From: an uncultured Lachnospiraceae bacterium
Lineage (GTDB): Bacteria; Bacillota_A; Clostridia; Lachnospirales; Lachnospiraceae
NCBI GenBank assembly: GCA_902787595.1
Contig: CADAHD010000005.1
Span: forward strand, 1-20,668
Length of the DNA stretch: 20,668 nucleotides
Direction of reading: 5' to 3'
Shown here: positions 14,810-20,668 of the stretch, piece after piece
Layout: the number at the start of each line of letters is the position of its first letter
How positions within the stretch are numbered: the first letter of the stretch is position 1
The notes under the pieces: generated by a model
Told to the model about the DNA's origin: nothing
The model's input: only the letters and a program-made list of their open reading frames with translations
Databases searched by the model: none
Translations under genes and position numbers: made by a program

Positions 14810-16267
14810 ATGAGAATGAAGAAAAATGAAAGAGGAGCTGTCAGTATATATCTTACTTTGATGATGGCAGTGCTGATACCGCTGCTGGTTACAATGATAG
14901 AATCTGCCAGAGTCAATGCAATAAAGCTTAGATTGGAGTGCGCGGCCGATCTTTCCATGGACTCCGTCCTCGCAGAATATAATAAAGCCCTTTTTGACAG
15001 GTATGATCTTTTGTTTGTTGATACCATGTATGACGGAGGGAACGGTTCTATGGATAAGATGCTGGATCATCTGGACGGATATCTTGAATACAATATTAAA
15101 CCGGATAAAGGTCTGCCTGTATTCGGAAACCGCGATATTACCCGGCTGAGTCTGGTATCATCGGAGGCTGTAAAAGCGCACAGGGCTACGGATGAATGTG
15201 GCGCAGTATTCAGATATATGGCTATGAGTTACATGCTGGAAAAGTATGGCCTGGCGTATGCCGCGGATATACAGGATCTGGTAGAAGCATCGGCGGGGGA
15301 AGAATTTCATTCTGTTGATGTGGGCGCAGAGCTGCAGGCGGCGCAGGATGGGGTAGATGCGATAGTATATCCCAAGCCTGATCCGGAATACGATGAAAAT
15401 GGAAAAGAGATACCGTGGACTGCTCCCAAAAAGGATGAGCCGGCGTCAAAAGTGGTGGCTGCCAGTAAAGGTTTTATTCTTTCACAGTTTATCGAAGGTG
15501 ATATATCAGGCGCTTCGGCAGATCTTTCATGCTATGCATCAAAACGCGGACTGGTAAAAGGAGACGGGATGTGTGAAGACTGGAAAGCGCATGACAGCGC
15601 GTTGGAGCAGATACTGTTCAGCGAATATATTCTGGAAAAATGCGGAAACTATATTGATCGAAAAGATGACAGCAGACTCAGTTATGAGGCGGAATATGTT
15701 ATTGCGGGGAAAGAAAACGATAAGGATAATCTGGCCGCGGTCGCTCTGGGGATAATGACAATCAGAGGAGGTTCCAATCTGATCGCATTTCAAACTGATG
15801 AGACCAAAAAGAGGGAAGCTGAAGGCCTGGCAGCAGCGCTGTCGTTTGTACTGCTTTTGCCGGAGTCAAAGGCAGCGTTTGAGCAGCTTATCACTTATGC
15901 ATGGATATACGCCGAGACAGTATATGATATGAAGGTTTTGTATAAGGGTGGAAGAGTGCCGCTTATAAAAAAGAAAGAGGATTGGAATCTGGAGCTGGGG
16001 ACAGCGCTGCTGTGGGGCTTTGAAGTGAGTGAAGGACAGGGAGAGGGACAGGATTATAAGGATTATCTCAGGATGTTACTGTATTTATTGCCGCTGGAAT
16101 ATAAGACGCAGCATTGTATGGATATCATAGAAATGGATATGAGACAGATAAACGGATACGGAGATTTTTGCATGGATAACTGTATAGCCGGAGCAACGGT
16201 GCAGATGATATTCAGGAGCAGATACGGATACAGCTTTTTAATGGAAAGGAGATTCCGTTATGGCTGA
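14810..16267 (+). CDS. TadG-like Tad-associated membrane protein (DUF5702-like)
   Basis: This 485-aa protein has ATG 14810 with TAGGAGGAG (14799-14806). One N-terminal hydrophobic segment (residues 10-30, GAVSIYLTLMMAVLIPLLVT) is followed by MIESARVNAIKLRLECAADL, the usual TadG/TadE continuation, and a long soluble outer domain. Proteins of this kind sit in Lachnospiraceae Tad operons (DUF5702 by memory). The residue at +5 after the likely cleavage glycine is Tyr14, not Glu, so it may not be processed like a pilin. TadG-like proteins may act as minor pilins or tip components. The stop overlaps the next start by eight bases, indicating coupling. Function beyond the Tad system cannot be read; no enzyme motif is evident. 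Confidence 0.72.
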   Translation: MRMKKNERGAVSIYLTLMMAVLIPLLVTMIESARVNAIKLRLECAADLSMDSVLAEYNKALFDRYDLLFVDTMYDGGNGSMDKMLDHLDGYLEYNIKPDKGLPVFGNRDITRLSLVSSEAVKAHRATDECGAVFRYMAMSYMLEKYGLAYAADIQDLVEASAGEEFHSVDVGAELQAAQDGVDAIVYPKPDPEYDENGKEIPWTAPKKDEPASKVVAASKGFILSQFIEGDISGASADLSCYASKRGLVKGDGMCEDWKAHDSALEQILFSEYILEKCGNYIDRKDDSRLSYEAEYVIAGKENDKDNLAAVALGIMTIRGGSNLIAFQTDETKKREAEGLAAALSFVLLLPESKAAFEQLITYAWIYAETVYDMKVLYKGGRVPLIKKKEDWNLELGTALLWGFEVSEGQGEGQDYKDYLRMLLYLLPLEYKTQHCMDIIEMDMRQINGYGDFCMDNCIAGATVQMIFRSRYGYSFLMERRFRYG

Positions 16268-16898
16268 AAAAAGAAAGAGAGCCAGCCTTACACTTGAGGC
16301 CTCTGTAGTATTGCCCTTGTACATGTTCTTCTTTATATGCGTACTTTCAATACTTGAGATGATGCAGACGACTATGGAGAAAGATTATGAATTGAGCAGG
16401 AGCGTAAAGAGCATAGCGTTGTTTTCGCCTGTGGATACCGTGATAGATATACCGGAACCGTACAGTTTAAAGCCAAGATGCAATGCCTTTGGCATACCCG
16501 ATCAGTTGCTGCTCAGCAGAGCAAGGGCACATCCGTGGACAGGATATAAACAGGGGAGCGGAGAAGGCGGCGGTGAAGGAAGCATGGAAGATCCCATAGT
16601 ATATGTTGCGGAGAACGGGACTGTATATCATCTGAGCCGCAGCTGCAGTCATCTTGATCTGAGTATAAGACCGATAGACAGGGGAGATGTTGATAATGCA
16701 AGGAATGCGGGAGGAGGAAAGTATAAACCCTGCGAAATATGCGGAGGCGGGAGCGGGACCGTATATATTACGGATGAAGGAGACCGCTATCATTCATCTC
16801 TTACCTGCAGCGGTCTTAAGCGGACAATATATGAGATGCGTCTTTCCGAGGTGGGGAACCGAAGGCTGTGCAGCCGTTGCGCGCTGGGCAGGAGGTGA
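16260..16898 (+). CDS. TadE-like pseudopilin with tandem Cys/His modules
   Basis: This is a 212-aa protein. A leader ending in RKRA, then SLTLEASVVLPLYMFFFICV with Glu13 at +5, makes it a TadE-like pseudopilin. After a stalk (to about 95) and a Gly-rich linker (98-109), two homologous modules follow (113-161 and 168-207). Each reads VY..-x-G-x-x-YH-x4-C-x-x-L ... C-x2-C: His124, Cys129, Cys158, Cys161 and His178, Cys183, Cys204, Cys207. The layout resembles the small Ada-like metal-binding tails (YHxxxCxxL...CxxC) of some secreted nucleases and hydrolases. I infer zinc or iron binding outside the cell. An outward pseudopilin carrying two such modules is unusual for a Tad system; it could act at the pilus tip. 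Alternatives are disulfide-stabilised domains. Confidence 0.85.
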   Translation: MAEKRKRASLTLEASVVLPLYMFFFICVLSILEMMQTTMEKDYELSRSVKSIALFSPVDTVIDIPEPYSLKPRCNAFGIPDQLLLSRARAHPWTGYKQGSGEGGGEGSMEDPIVYVAENGTVYHLSRSCSHLDLSIRPIDRGDVDNARNAGGGKYKPCEICGGGSGTVYITDEGDRYHSSLTCSGLKRTIYEMRLSEVGNRRLCSRCALGRR

Positions 16899-16903
16899 GC
16901 GCT

Positions 16904-17335
16904 ATGATAAAAGAGATCTGGACGGTTTTGATGCTTTTGTGGGGAAGTTTTATGGATATAAAGGATAAAACAGTATCGGCCCTGTATCTGGTAATAGCGG
17001 CTGCAGGCAGCCTTATAATGGCAGTTTTGTTTAAAGCTGAAGTAACAGAGATGCTTTTGGGGCTGATACCCGGCGCTGCGCTTTTGATAGCAGGGAAGCT
17101 TAGCGGCTGTGTCGGCGAAGCTGACGGCATAATGCTCTTATTACTGGGAGGCATGTATGGTCTGAGGAACGGAGGAGAGCTGATGATGTATGCACTGCTG
17201 CTGGCATCGGCGGTTTCCATATTCCTTATAGCTGTGAAACATGCGGGTAAAAAGGATACCCTTCCGTTCATTCCATTCCTGTTGGCGGGATTTATGCTGT
17301 TTCGCATGCGTATTTATTTAAGCGGAGGTGACTGA
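16904..17335 (+). CDS. Second prepilin peptidase-like protein (A24)
   Basis: This is a 143-aa multi-pass membrane protein, start ATG 16904 with AGGAGG (16890-16895) just before. The A24 pattern is present but divergent: Asp18 in SFMDIKDKTVS (RIPN-type motif changed) and Asp74 in CVGEADGIML, where the usual GGGDxKL is GEADGIM. Both catalytic aspartates are kept, so activity is possible. There are about five hydrophobic segments. It lies between two TadE-like pseudopilin genes, with its stop two bases before the next start, so it may process these while the first peptidase handles the Flp pilin. That split is inference. It could also be an inactive paralogue. Confidence 0.72.
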   Translation: MIKEIWTVLMLLWGSFMDIKDKTVSALYLVIAAAGSLIMAVLFKAEVTEMLLGLIPGAALLIAGKLSGCVGEADGIMLLLLGGMYGLRNGGELMMYALLLASAVSIFLIAVKHAGKKDTLPFIPFLLAGFMLFRMRIYLSGGD

Positions 17336-17337
17336 GC

Positions 17338-17772
17338 ATGAAGAGGATAAAAGCTATGATGACTATAGAAGCCGTGGTAATACTGCCTGTTACGCTTATG
17401 ATAAGCATGTTGATAATCTGGAGCGGACTGCTTTTGTATAACCGGACAGCAGCAGATTATGCTTTATCCGTAGCGGTGATCCAGGCAGCCAGACAGGCGG
17501 AAGCGGATAATGAAGAAATAGTAAAACTGGCGAAGGATAAGGCTGTGGAATTGCTTAATTCCAGGATGGTGATAATGGAGGACGCTGCAGTCGACGTAAA
17601 AGTTGATATAGATAGCGTCGAAGCCGTATATAACGGCAGGATGAGGGCACCGGCATTTCCGACGTTCGGGGACGTAAAGCTTTTTGAATGGAAGATAGAT
17701 GTAACGAGAAAAACACCGCGTTTGAAAGAGGCGATGACGGTGCGTACAATGAAGAAACTGACCGGAGGGTGA
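17338..17772 (+). CDS. TadE-like pseudopilin
   Basis: This is a 144-aa prepilin-like protein. The leader MKRIKA is followed by MMTIEAVVILPVTLMISMLI with Glu11 at +5, the type IV pseudopilin signature, and a transmembrane stalk to about residue 36. The remaining 100 residues are a small outer domain with no cysteines and a KxK-rich C terminus. TadE/TadF proteins prime or stabilise the Flp pilus. It starts two bases after the second peptidase stop and ends two bases before the next ATG, so all three are tightly coupled. Which of TadE or TadF it corresponds to cannot be said. Confidence 0.82.
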   Translation: MKRIKAMMTIEAVVILPVTLMISMLIIWSGLLLYNRTAADYALSVAVIQAARQAEADNEEIVKLAKDKAVELLNSRMVIMEDAAVDVKVDIDSVEAVYNGRMRAPAFPTFGDVKLFEWKIDVTRKTPRLKEAMTVRTMKKLTGG

Positions 17773-17774
17773 AA

Positions 17775-18986
17775 ATGGATAAGAATGATGTACAGCTGCA
17801 ATACAGAAAGAGCATGAACCACAATTATCTTGTGGCTGACCTGCCGGATGGGGCAGAAGACGATTACAGGCTTGAGATGATAAGCAGGAATAACATACCG
17901 GGACTTCTTAAAGCGGTCAGACGCATGAATGAAGGAAAAGAGCAGATATATTATGAGATCAGCTCATTACAGCCGCTTAACCGTATATACGATCATAAGG
18001 AGATAAAGAAGAATGAGGCTGCAATACTGCTGCGGGGAATAGTGGATGTTTTCCGATCCATACAGGAATACATGCTGACTGAAGGAGGCTTGATGCTTGA
18101 TCCTGAGAATCTGTATGTCGATCCGGAAAGCTTAAAACCCGGATTATTGTATATTCCCTGGAGCGGAAAGCTGATGCAGGAGAGACTGCTGCGGCTTACG
18201 GAGTATCTGATGGAGCATATAGACCAGAGTGATCCGACAGCAGCTATGTGGACATACAGATTGTATAAGACTTCAAAGAATGAAAACTGTGTATTGGGAG
18301 ATATAGAGCGTCTGATAGCGGATAAGGCAGAGCAGGAGCATGAATATGCATCGTCGTTAAAAGAGAATGATGATCACATGGGGACGGCTGCGATGGCGCA
18401 GTCAGATGAAATAGAAGATATTGATGAAGAGGAGGAAAATGAAGATGAGAGAAAACAGGGGTTCTTTTCGCGCATATTTGGAAGCAGGACAAAGGATAAA
18501 GAGAAAAAAACAGAGAATAAAGCGCCAAAGAAAGATGGCAAAAAGAAGCAGGGGCTATTGAATTCAAAGAAAAATGATAAAGAAGAGGAAGCATTTGAGA
18601 TGCCTGATTTTTCCGATGCCTTTTCTGATATGGATATCATTAATACAGAAGATGAAGATTACGGAAAAACGGTTTTTATAGGTCAGACAGATGTTAAGCC
18701 TGAAAATATCCTTATCGAAAAAAATAAGGGAAAGCAGTACAGAATAAACAGTTTTCCTTTTACCATCGGAAAAGTAAAGAACTGTGTGGATCTTCCGCTG
18801 ACGGATAATTCGGTATCCCGTATTCATGCGAGACTCTTTATGCAAAACGGCAGGGTATACCTTCAGGACTGTCATTCCACAAACGGTACCTTTATAAATG
18901 GAGTGCAGCTGGAAGCAGAGGAACAGGTCATGCTTGAGAAAGAAGATGAGATAGGCATAGGGAGGGTGAGATTCAGTTATATGTGA
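17775..18986 (+). CDS. DUF6382-like and FHA-domain protein of Tad operon
   Basis: This is a 403-aa soluble protein starting at ATG 17775, two bases after the pseudopilin stop, with GGAGGG as ribosome site. Residues 1-200 resemble the DUF6382 domain common in clostridial Tad loci (YEISSLQPLNRIYDHKEIKK). A long charged linker, rich in Asp/Glu and Lys (about 200-310), follows. The C-terminal FHA domain (322-403) has FTIGKVKNCVDLPL, SRIH (348-351) and STNGTF with Asn370; the usual Gly-Arg is Gly-Lys, while the phosphothreonine-contacting Ser, His and Asn are kept. It should bind phosphothreonine, so pilus assembly may be under Ser/Thr kinase control, but no kinase gene is in the window. It ends the operon. 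Confidence 0.85.
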   Translation: MDKNDVQLQYRKSMNHNYLVADLPDGAEDDYRLEMISRNNIPGLLKAVRRMNEGKEQIYYEISSLQPLNRIYDHKEIKKNEAAILLRGIVDVFRSIQEYMLTEGGLMLDPENLYVDPESLKPGLLYIPWSGKLMQERLLRLTEYLMEHIDQSDPTAAMWTYRLYKTSKNENCVLGDIERLIADKAEQEHEYASSLKENDDHMGTAAMAQSDEIEDIDEEEENEDERKQGFFSRIFGSRTKDKEKKTENKAPKKDGKKKQGLLNSKKNDKEEEAFEMPDFSDAFSDMDIINTEDEDYGKTVFIGQTDVKPENILIEKNKGKQYRINSFPFTIGKVKNCVDLPLTDNSVSRIHARLFMQNGRVYLQDCHSTNGTFINGVQLEAEEQVMLEKEDEIGIGRVRFSYM

Positions 18987-19008
18987 AGCTGCGTATAGTG
19001 AAGGATAT

Positions 19009-19064
19009 CTAACATAGAAATTGCCTACTAACAAATAATATGTAAAATATAATAAAAATGTTAG
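19009..19064. repeat. Three CTAACA hexamers around a TATAAT box
   Basis: CTAACAT (19009-19015), CTAACA (19028-19033) and the inverted ATGTTAG (19058-19064) lie within 56 bases, the last two flanking TATAAT (19048-19053). They could be operator half-sites, or chance in AT-rich DNA. No matching -35 is clear. I saw no good terminator for the Tad operon here. Confidence 0.25.
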
Positions 19065-19072
19065 AAGGTGAC

Positions 19073-19374
19073 ATGTGTGAAAAAACTGTTCGAGCAGGTC
19101 AAAGATCTGACCTGGGTTATCCGAAGTATGTGGAGTATGCTTTATATAAAAATTCACCTTTTTTAAAGGATTAGTTGAAGTGAATCCGGATCTGGAGTAT
19201 GAGACTGATATTGTCCGCATTCAGAAATGGATATATGATCCGCTTATATTTTCTTGTAATGGACAAGTCGATCCCGTTTCGCTTATAAGATCATTTGCGG
19301 ATACAAATGACGAAAGAATTCATAATTGCCTTGAAGCTGTTAAGGAGGAAATCTGGGATTGGCGGATAATATAG
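19073..19374 (+). pseudogene. Frameshifted gene remnant of unknown family
   Basis: Two adjoining frames read as one coherent protein. ATG 19073, with a GAAGGTG site, encodes 33 codons ending YPKYVEYALYKNSPFLKD. One base off, from about 19166, the frame continues as GLVEVNPDLEYETDIVRIQK and so on to a stop at 19374, about 67 codons in all. A third frame (GTG 19077) reads KKLFEQVKDLTWV, which fits as an N terminus better than the ATG frame and would mean a second shift near 19115. The 64-codon piece from GTG 19180 could be expressed alone but lacks a good ribosome site. I do not recognise the family. A perfect hairpin, CAGGTCA/TGACCTG (19095-19101/19108-19114), lies in the first piece. Sequencing error cannot be excluded. 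Confidence 0.45.
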
Positions 19375-19460
19375 AATTAAAGAATATTTATTTTGCAAAA
19401 CCTGTTCATTGATGCAATATTTTTCATTGTAGAGATGTTTATCTTGTAGGAGATAAAGGC

Positions 19461-19520
19461 ATGACACAGAAGTGGAGAGCTGTGGTGACACAATTAAACC
19501 GGACGATGAAAGGAAAATAA
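19461..19520 (+). CDS. Possible 19-codon leader ORF
   Basis: ATG 19461 follows AGGAG (19448-19452) by eight bases and encodes the basic peptide MTQKWRAVVTQLNRTMKGK, with a TAA ending one base before the methyltransferase ATG. Such spacing would couple the two. The same frame is open upstream to about 19413, so it may instead be the tail of a decayed gene. The stretch 19375-19447 holds nothing else I can support. Confidence 0.35.
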   Translation: MTQKWRAVVTQLNRTMKGK

Positions 19521-19521
19521 G

Positions 19522-20328
19522 ATGAAAAACATTATGATTGGGAGTTCTAATAATTCTGACGAGGTAAAAGAACAGTACAGAACCTCAAAAGGTCTGGATA
19601 TAAGGATATCTTTTCATGAGAAATATTCAACTAATAAGCAGGGTTATGGAAATTGGATAGTTTCGAATTATGAAATTGATGATGGAATGACGGTATTGGA
19701 ACTCGGATGCGGTACCGGAAGCATATGGATGGGACGCGATGATATACTGGGTTTATTTGGCAGATTGGTTTTGACAGATTTATCTGATGGCATGCTGAAG
19801 ACGGCTCATGAGAATTTAGGCAACAGGAATAATATTGAGTATCAGGTGGCAGATATTCAGGAATTGCCATTTGAAGATAATTCCTTTGACATGGTTGTTG
19901 CTAATTCCATGCTTTATCATGTTCCGGATATTAACAAGGGAATAAACGAGGTGAGAAGAGTGCTCAAGGACGAAGGGAGATTCTATTGCGCAACACTTGG
20001 GGAAAATAACTTCGTAGAGCAGATTGCCGAATGGTTCAGGCTTAGTGGCGAGAGTTTCAACCCTAATCATAACTTCACTATGCAGAATGGAGAACAGAAA
20101 TTAAGAATTGCGTTTTCGAATATAGATACCAGATTCTATAAAGACTCCCTTCATGTAACGGATATAGATGATCTGGTGAATTACCTTAGGAGTTTAGCCT
20201 CGTTAAAAGCATTAGATGATATTCCGCTTGAAAGATTAAAAGAAATAATAATGGAGCATTCTGTAAATGGAGAAGTAGATTTACCAAAGGAATATGGAAT
20301 GTTCATTGCGATGGGATATACGCGATGA
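19522..20328 (+). CDS. Class I SAM-dependent methyltransferase
   Basis: This is a 268-aa soluble protein of the Methyltransf_11/25 group. Motif I VLELGCGTGSIW (58-69) binds S-adenosylmethionine. The acidic end of strand 2 is LVLTDLSDGML, motif III is YQVADIQELPFED, and motif IV is FDMVVANSMLYHVPD, followed by INEVRRVLKDEGRF. The last 100 residues are a cap that probably sets the substrate. Small molecules such as menaquinone precursors, antibiotics or lipids are typical for the group, but the target cannot be told. The start has AGGAAAA just upstream. It stands apart from the Tad operon and looks more AT-rich, so it may be of different origin. Confidence 0.88.
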   Translation: MKNIMIGSSNNSDEVKEQYRTSKGLDIRISFHEKYSTNKQGYGNWIVSNYEIDDGMTVLELGCGTGSIWMGRDDILGLFGRLVLTDLSDGMLKTAHENLGNRNNIEYQVADIQELPFEDNSFDMVVANSMLYHVPDINKGINEVRRVLKDEGRFYCATLGENNFVEQIAEWFRLSGESFNPNHNFTMQNGEQKLRIAFSNIDTRFYKDSLHVTDIDDLVNYLRSLASLKALDDIPLERLKEIIMEHSVNGEVDLPKEYGMFIAMGYTR

Positions 20329-20363
20329 TAAGAAAGTAGAAAAAACAGATATATCCTGAGAAA

Positions 20364-20668
20364 TCACCAGTTAAAATATTTATCTTTTAACCGCTGCACG
20401 GTGTTTTTATCTTTTGCGCAGATACTTAATTCATCATGTGTATCGATGGTATTATTATAATTTTTTCCGCTGAAAGACAATAAATTAGCGCTTCCTATCA
20501 TATAATCGCTGTCATCCATGAGGGTGAGTTTTACATGTGTATTGCTTTCCTTACATCTGACGCGTGATCCGAGAGCTTCCTGTATTTCACTGATCAATTC
20601 CCTGGCGAGCAGCAGTCTTTCTTCATCCTGTTCGGAGGCTTTATAATTTTTGTCTTTCATGCCGTATA
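20364..20668 (-). CDS. Phospholipase D-like (HKD) protein, C-terminal part
   Basis: This leftward frame ends with TGA at 20364 and stays open to the window end, so the N terminus is missing; the internal ATG at 20660 is probably not the start. The visible 100 residues hold one complete HKD motif, THVKLTLMDDSDYMIGSAN (H-x-K-x4-D-x6-G-S-x-N), followed by NLLSFSGKN and HDELSI. This is the second HKD half of a PLD-superfamily enzyme. Members include nucleases, phospholipases and cardiolipin synthases; without the first half the type is open. The lack of a membrane segment here leans to a nuclease-like or restriction-associated PLD. It is convergent with the methyltransferase gene, 35 bases apart, with no clear terminator. 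Confidence 0.75.
   Translation of the reverse strand, partial: YGMKDKNYKASEQDEERLLLARELISEIQEALGSRVRCKESNTHVKLTLMDDSDYMIGSANLLSFSGKNYNNTIDTHDELSICAKDKNTVQRLKDKYFNW

Noticed and set aside
16513..16701. Extra frames inside the Cys/His pseudopilin gene
   Set aside because: They lack ribosome sites and motifs; the + strand frame has leader, stalk and repeated metal modules.
18374..18640. Ser/Phe-rich minus-strand frame
   Set aside because: It is the mirror of the Glu/Lys-rich linker of the FHA protein; its composition is an artefact.
18987..20668. Mobile element at the AT-rich right end
   Set aside because: No transposase, integrase, terminal repeats or target duplication are visible; only composition and decay hint at it.

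Overview
The window looks like a chromosomal segment of a Gram-positive anaerobe of the class Clostridia, most likely a Lachnospiraceae member. The evidence is strong AGGAGG-type ribosome binding sites, a monoderm-type Tad pilus operon with no secretin or RcpC/CpaB gene, a DUF6382/FHA-like last Tad gene, and a soluble sugar-sensor/GGDEF fusion. This placement is inferred from gene content, not from a database comparison.

Region 1 (1-1340) is the 3' part of an ABC-F translation ATPase, ending in a hairpin shared with the convergent AraC gene. Region 2 (1333-7385) is a sugar catabolism block. An AraC-type regulator is read leftward. A rightward series follows: a glucose/galactose-dehydrogenase-like enzyme, a zinc MDR dehydrogenase, a decayed UxaA-type dehydratase, an amidohydrolase_2 lactonase candidate and a FucU/RbsD mutarotase. 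Together they resemble the oxidative, non-phosphorylating breakdown of L-fucose or a related sugar: mutarotation, oxidation to lactone, lactone opening, dehydration, oxidation. The dehydratase survives only as two fragments of about 20 and 45 codons in different frames, so the pathway is broken here or completed elsewhere. A class II fructose-bisphosphate aldolase follows with its own promoter and a strong bidirectional terminator.

Region 3 (7402-9743) holds a leftward 639-aa protein with a LacI-like sugar-binding domain and a GGDEF diguanylate cyclase domain. It has a perfect consensus promoter. The 422-bp gap before the Tad operon holds this promoter, a rightward extended -10 promoter and a folded leader RNA of unknown class.

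Region 4 (9744-18986) is a tight, mostly overlapping Tad/Flp pilus operon. The order is prepilin peptidase, CpaE/TadZ-like protein, TadA ATPase, TadB, TadC-like protein with a large extracytoplasmic insertion, Flp pilin, TadG-like protein, TadE-like pseudopilin with two tandem His/Cys modules, a second prepilin peptidase, a second TadE-like pseudopilin, and an FHA protein. The divergent c-di-GMP enzyme suggests, but does not prove, that sugar sensing is linked to pilus expression.

Region 5 (18987-20668) looks more AT-rich and less orderly. It holds a frameshifted gene remnant, a possible 19-codon leader ORF, a class I SAM methyltransferase and the 3' end of a leftward phospholipase-D-like gene. 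I saw no tRNA, rRNA, CRISPR array, transposase or phage gene.
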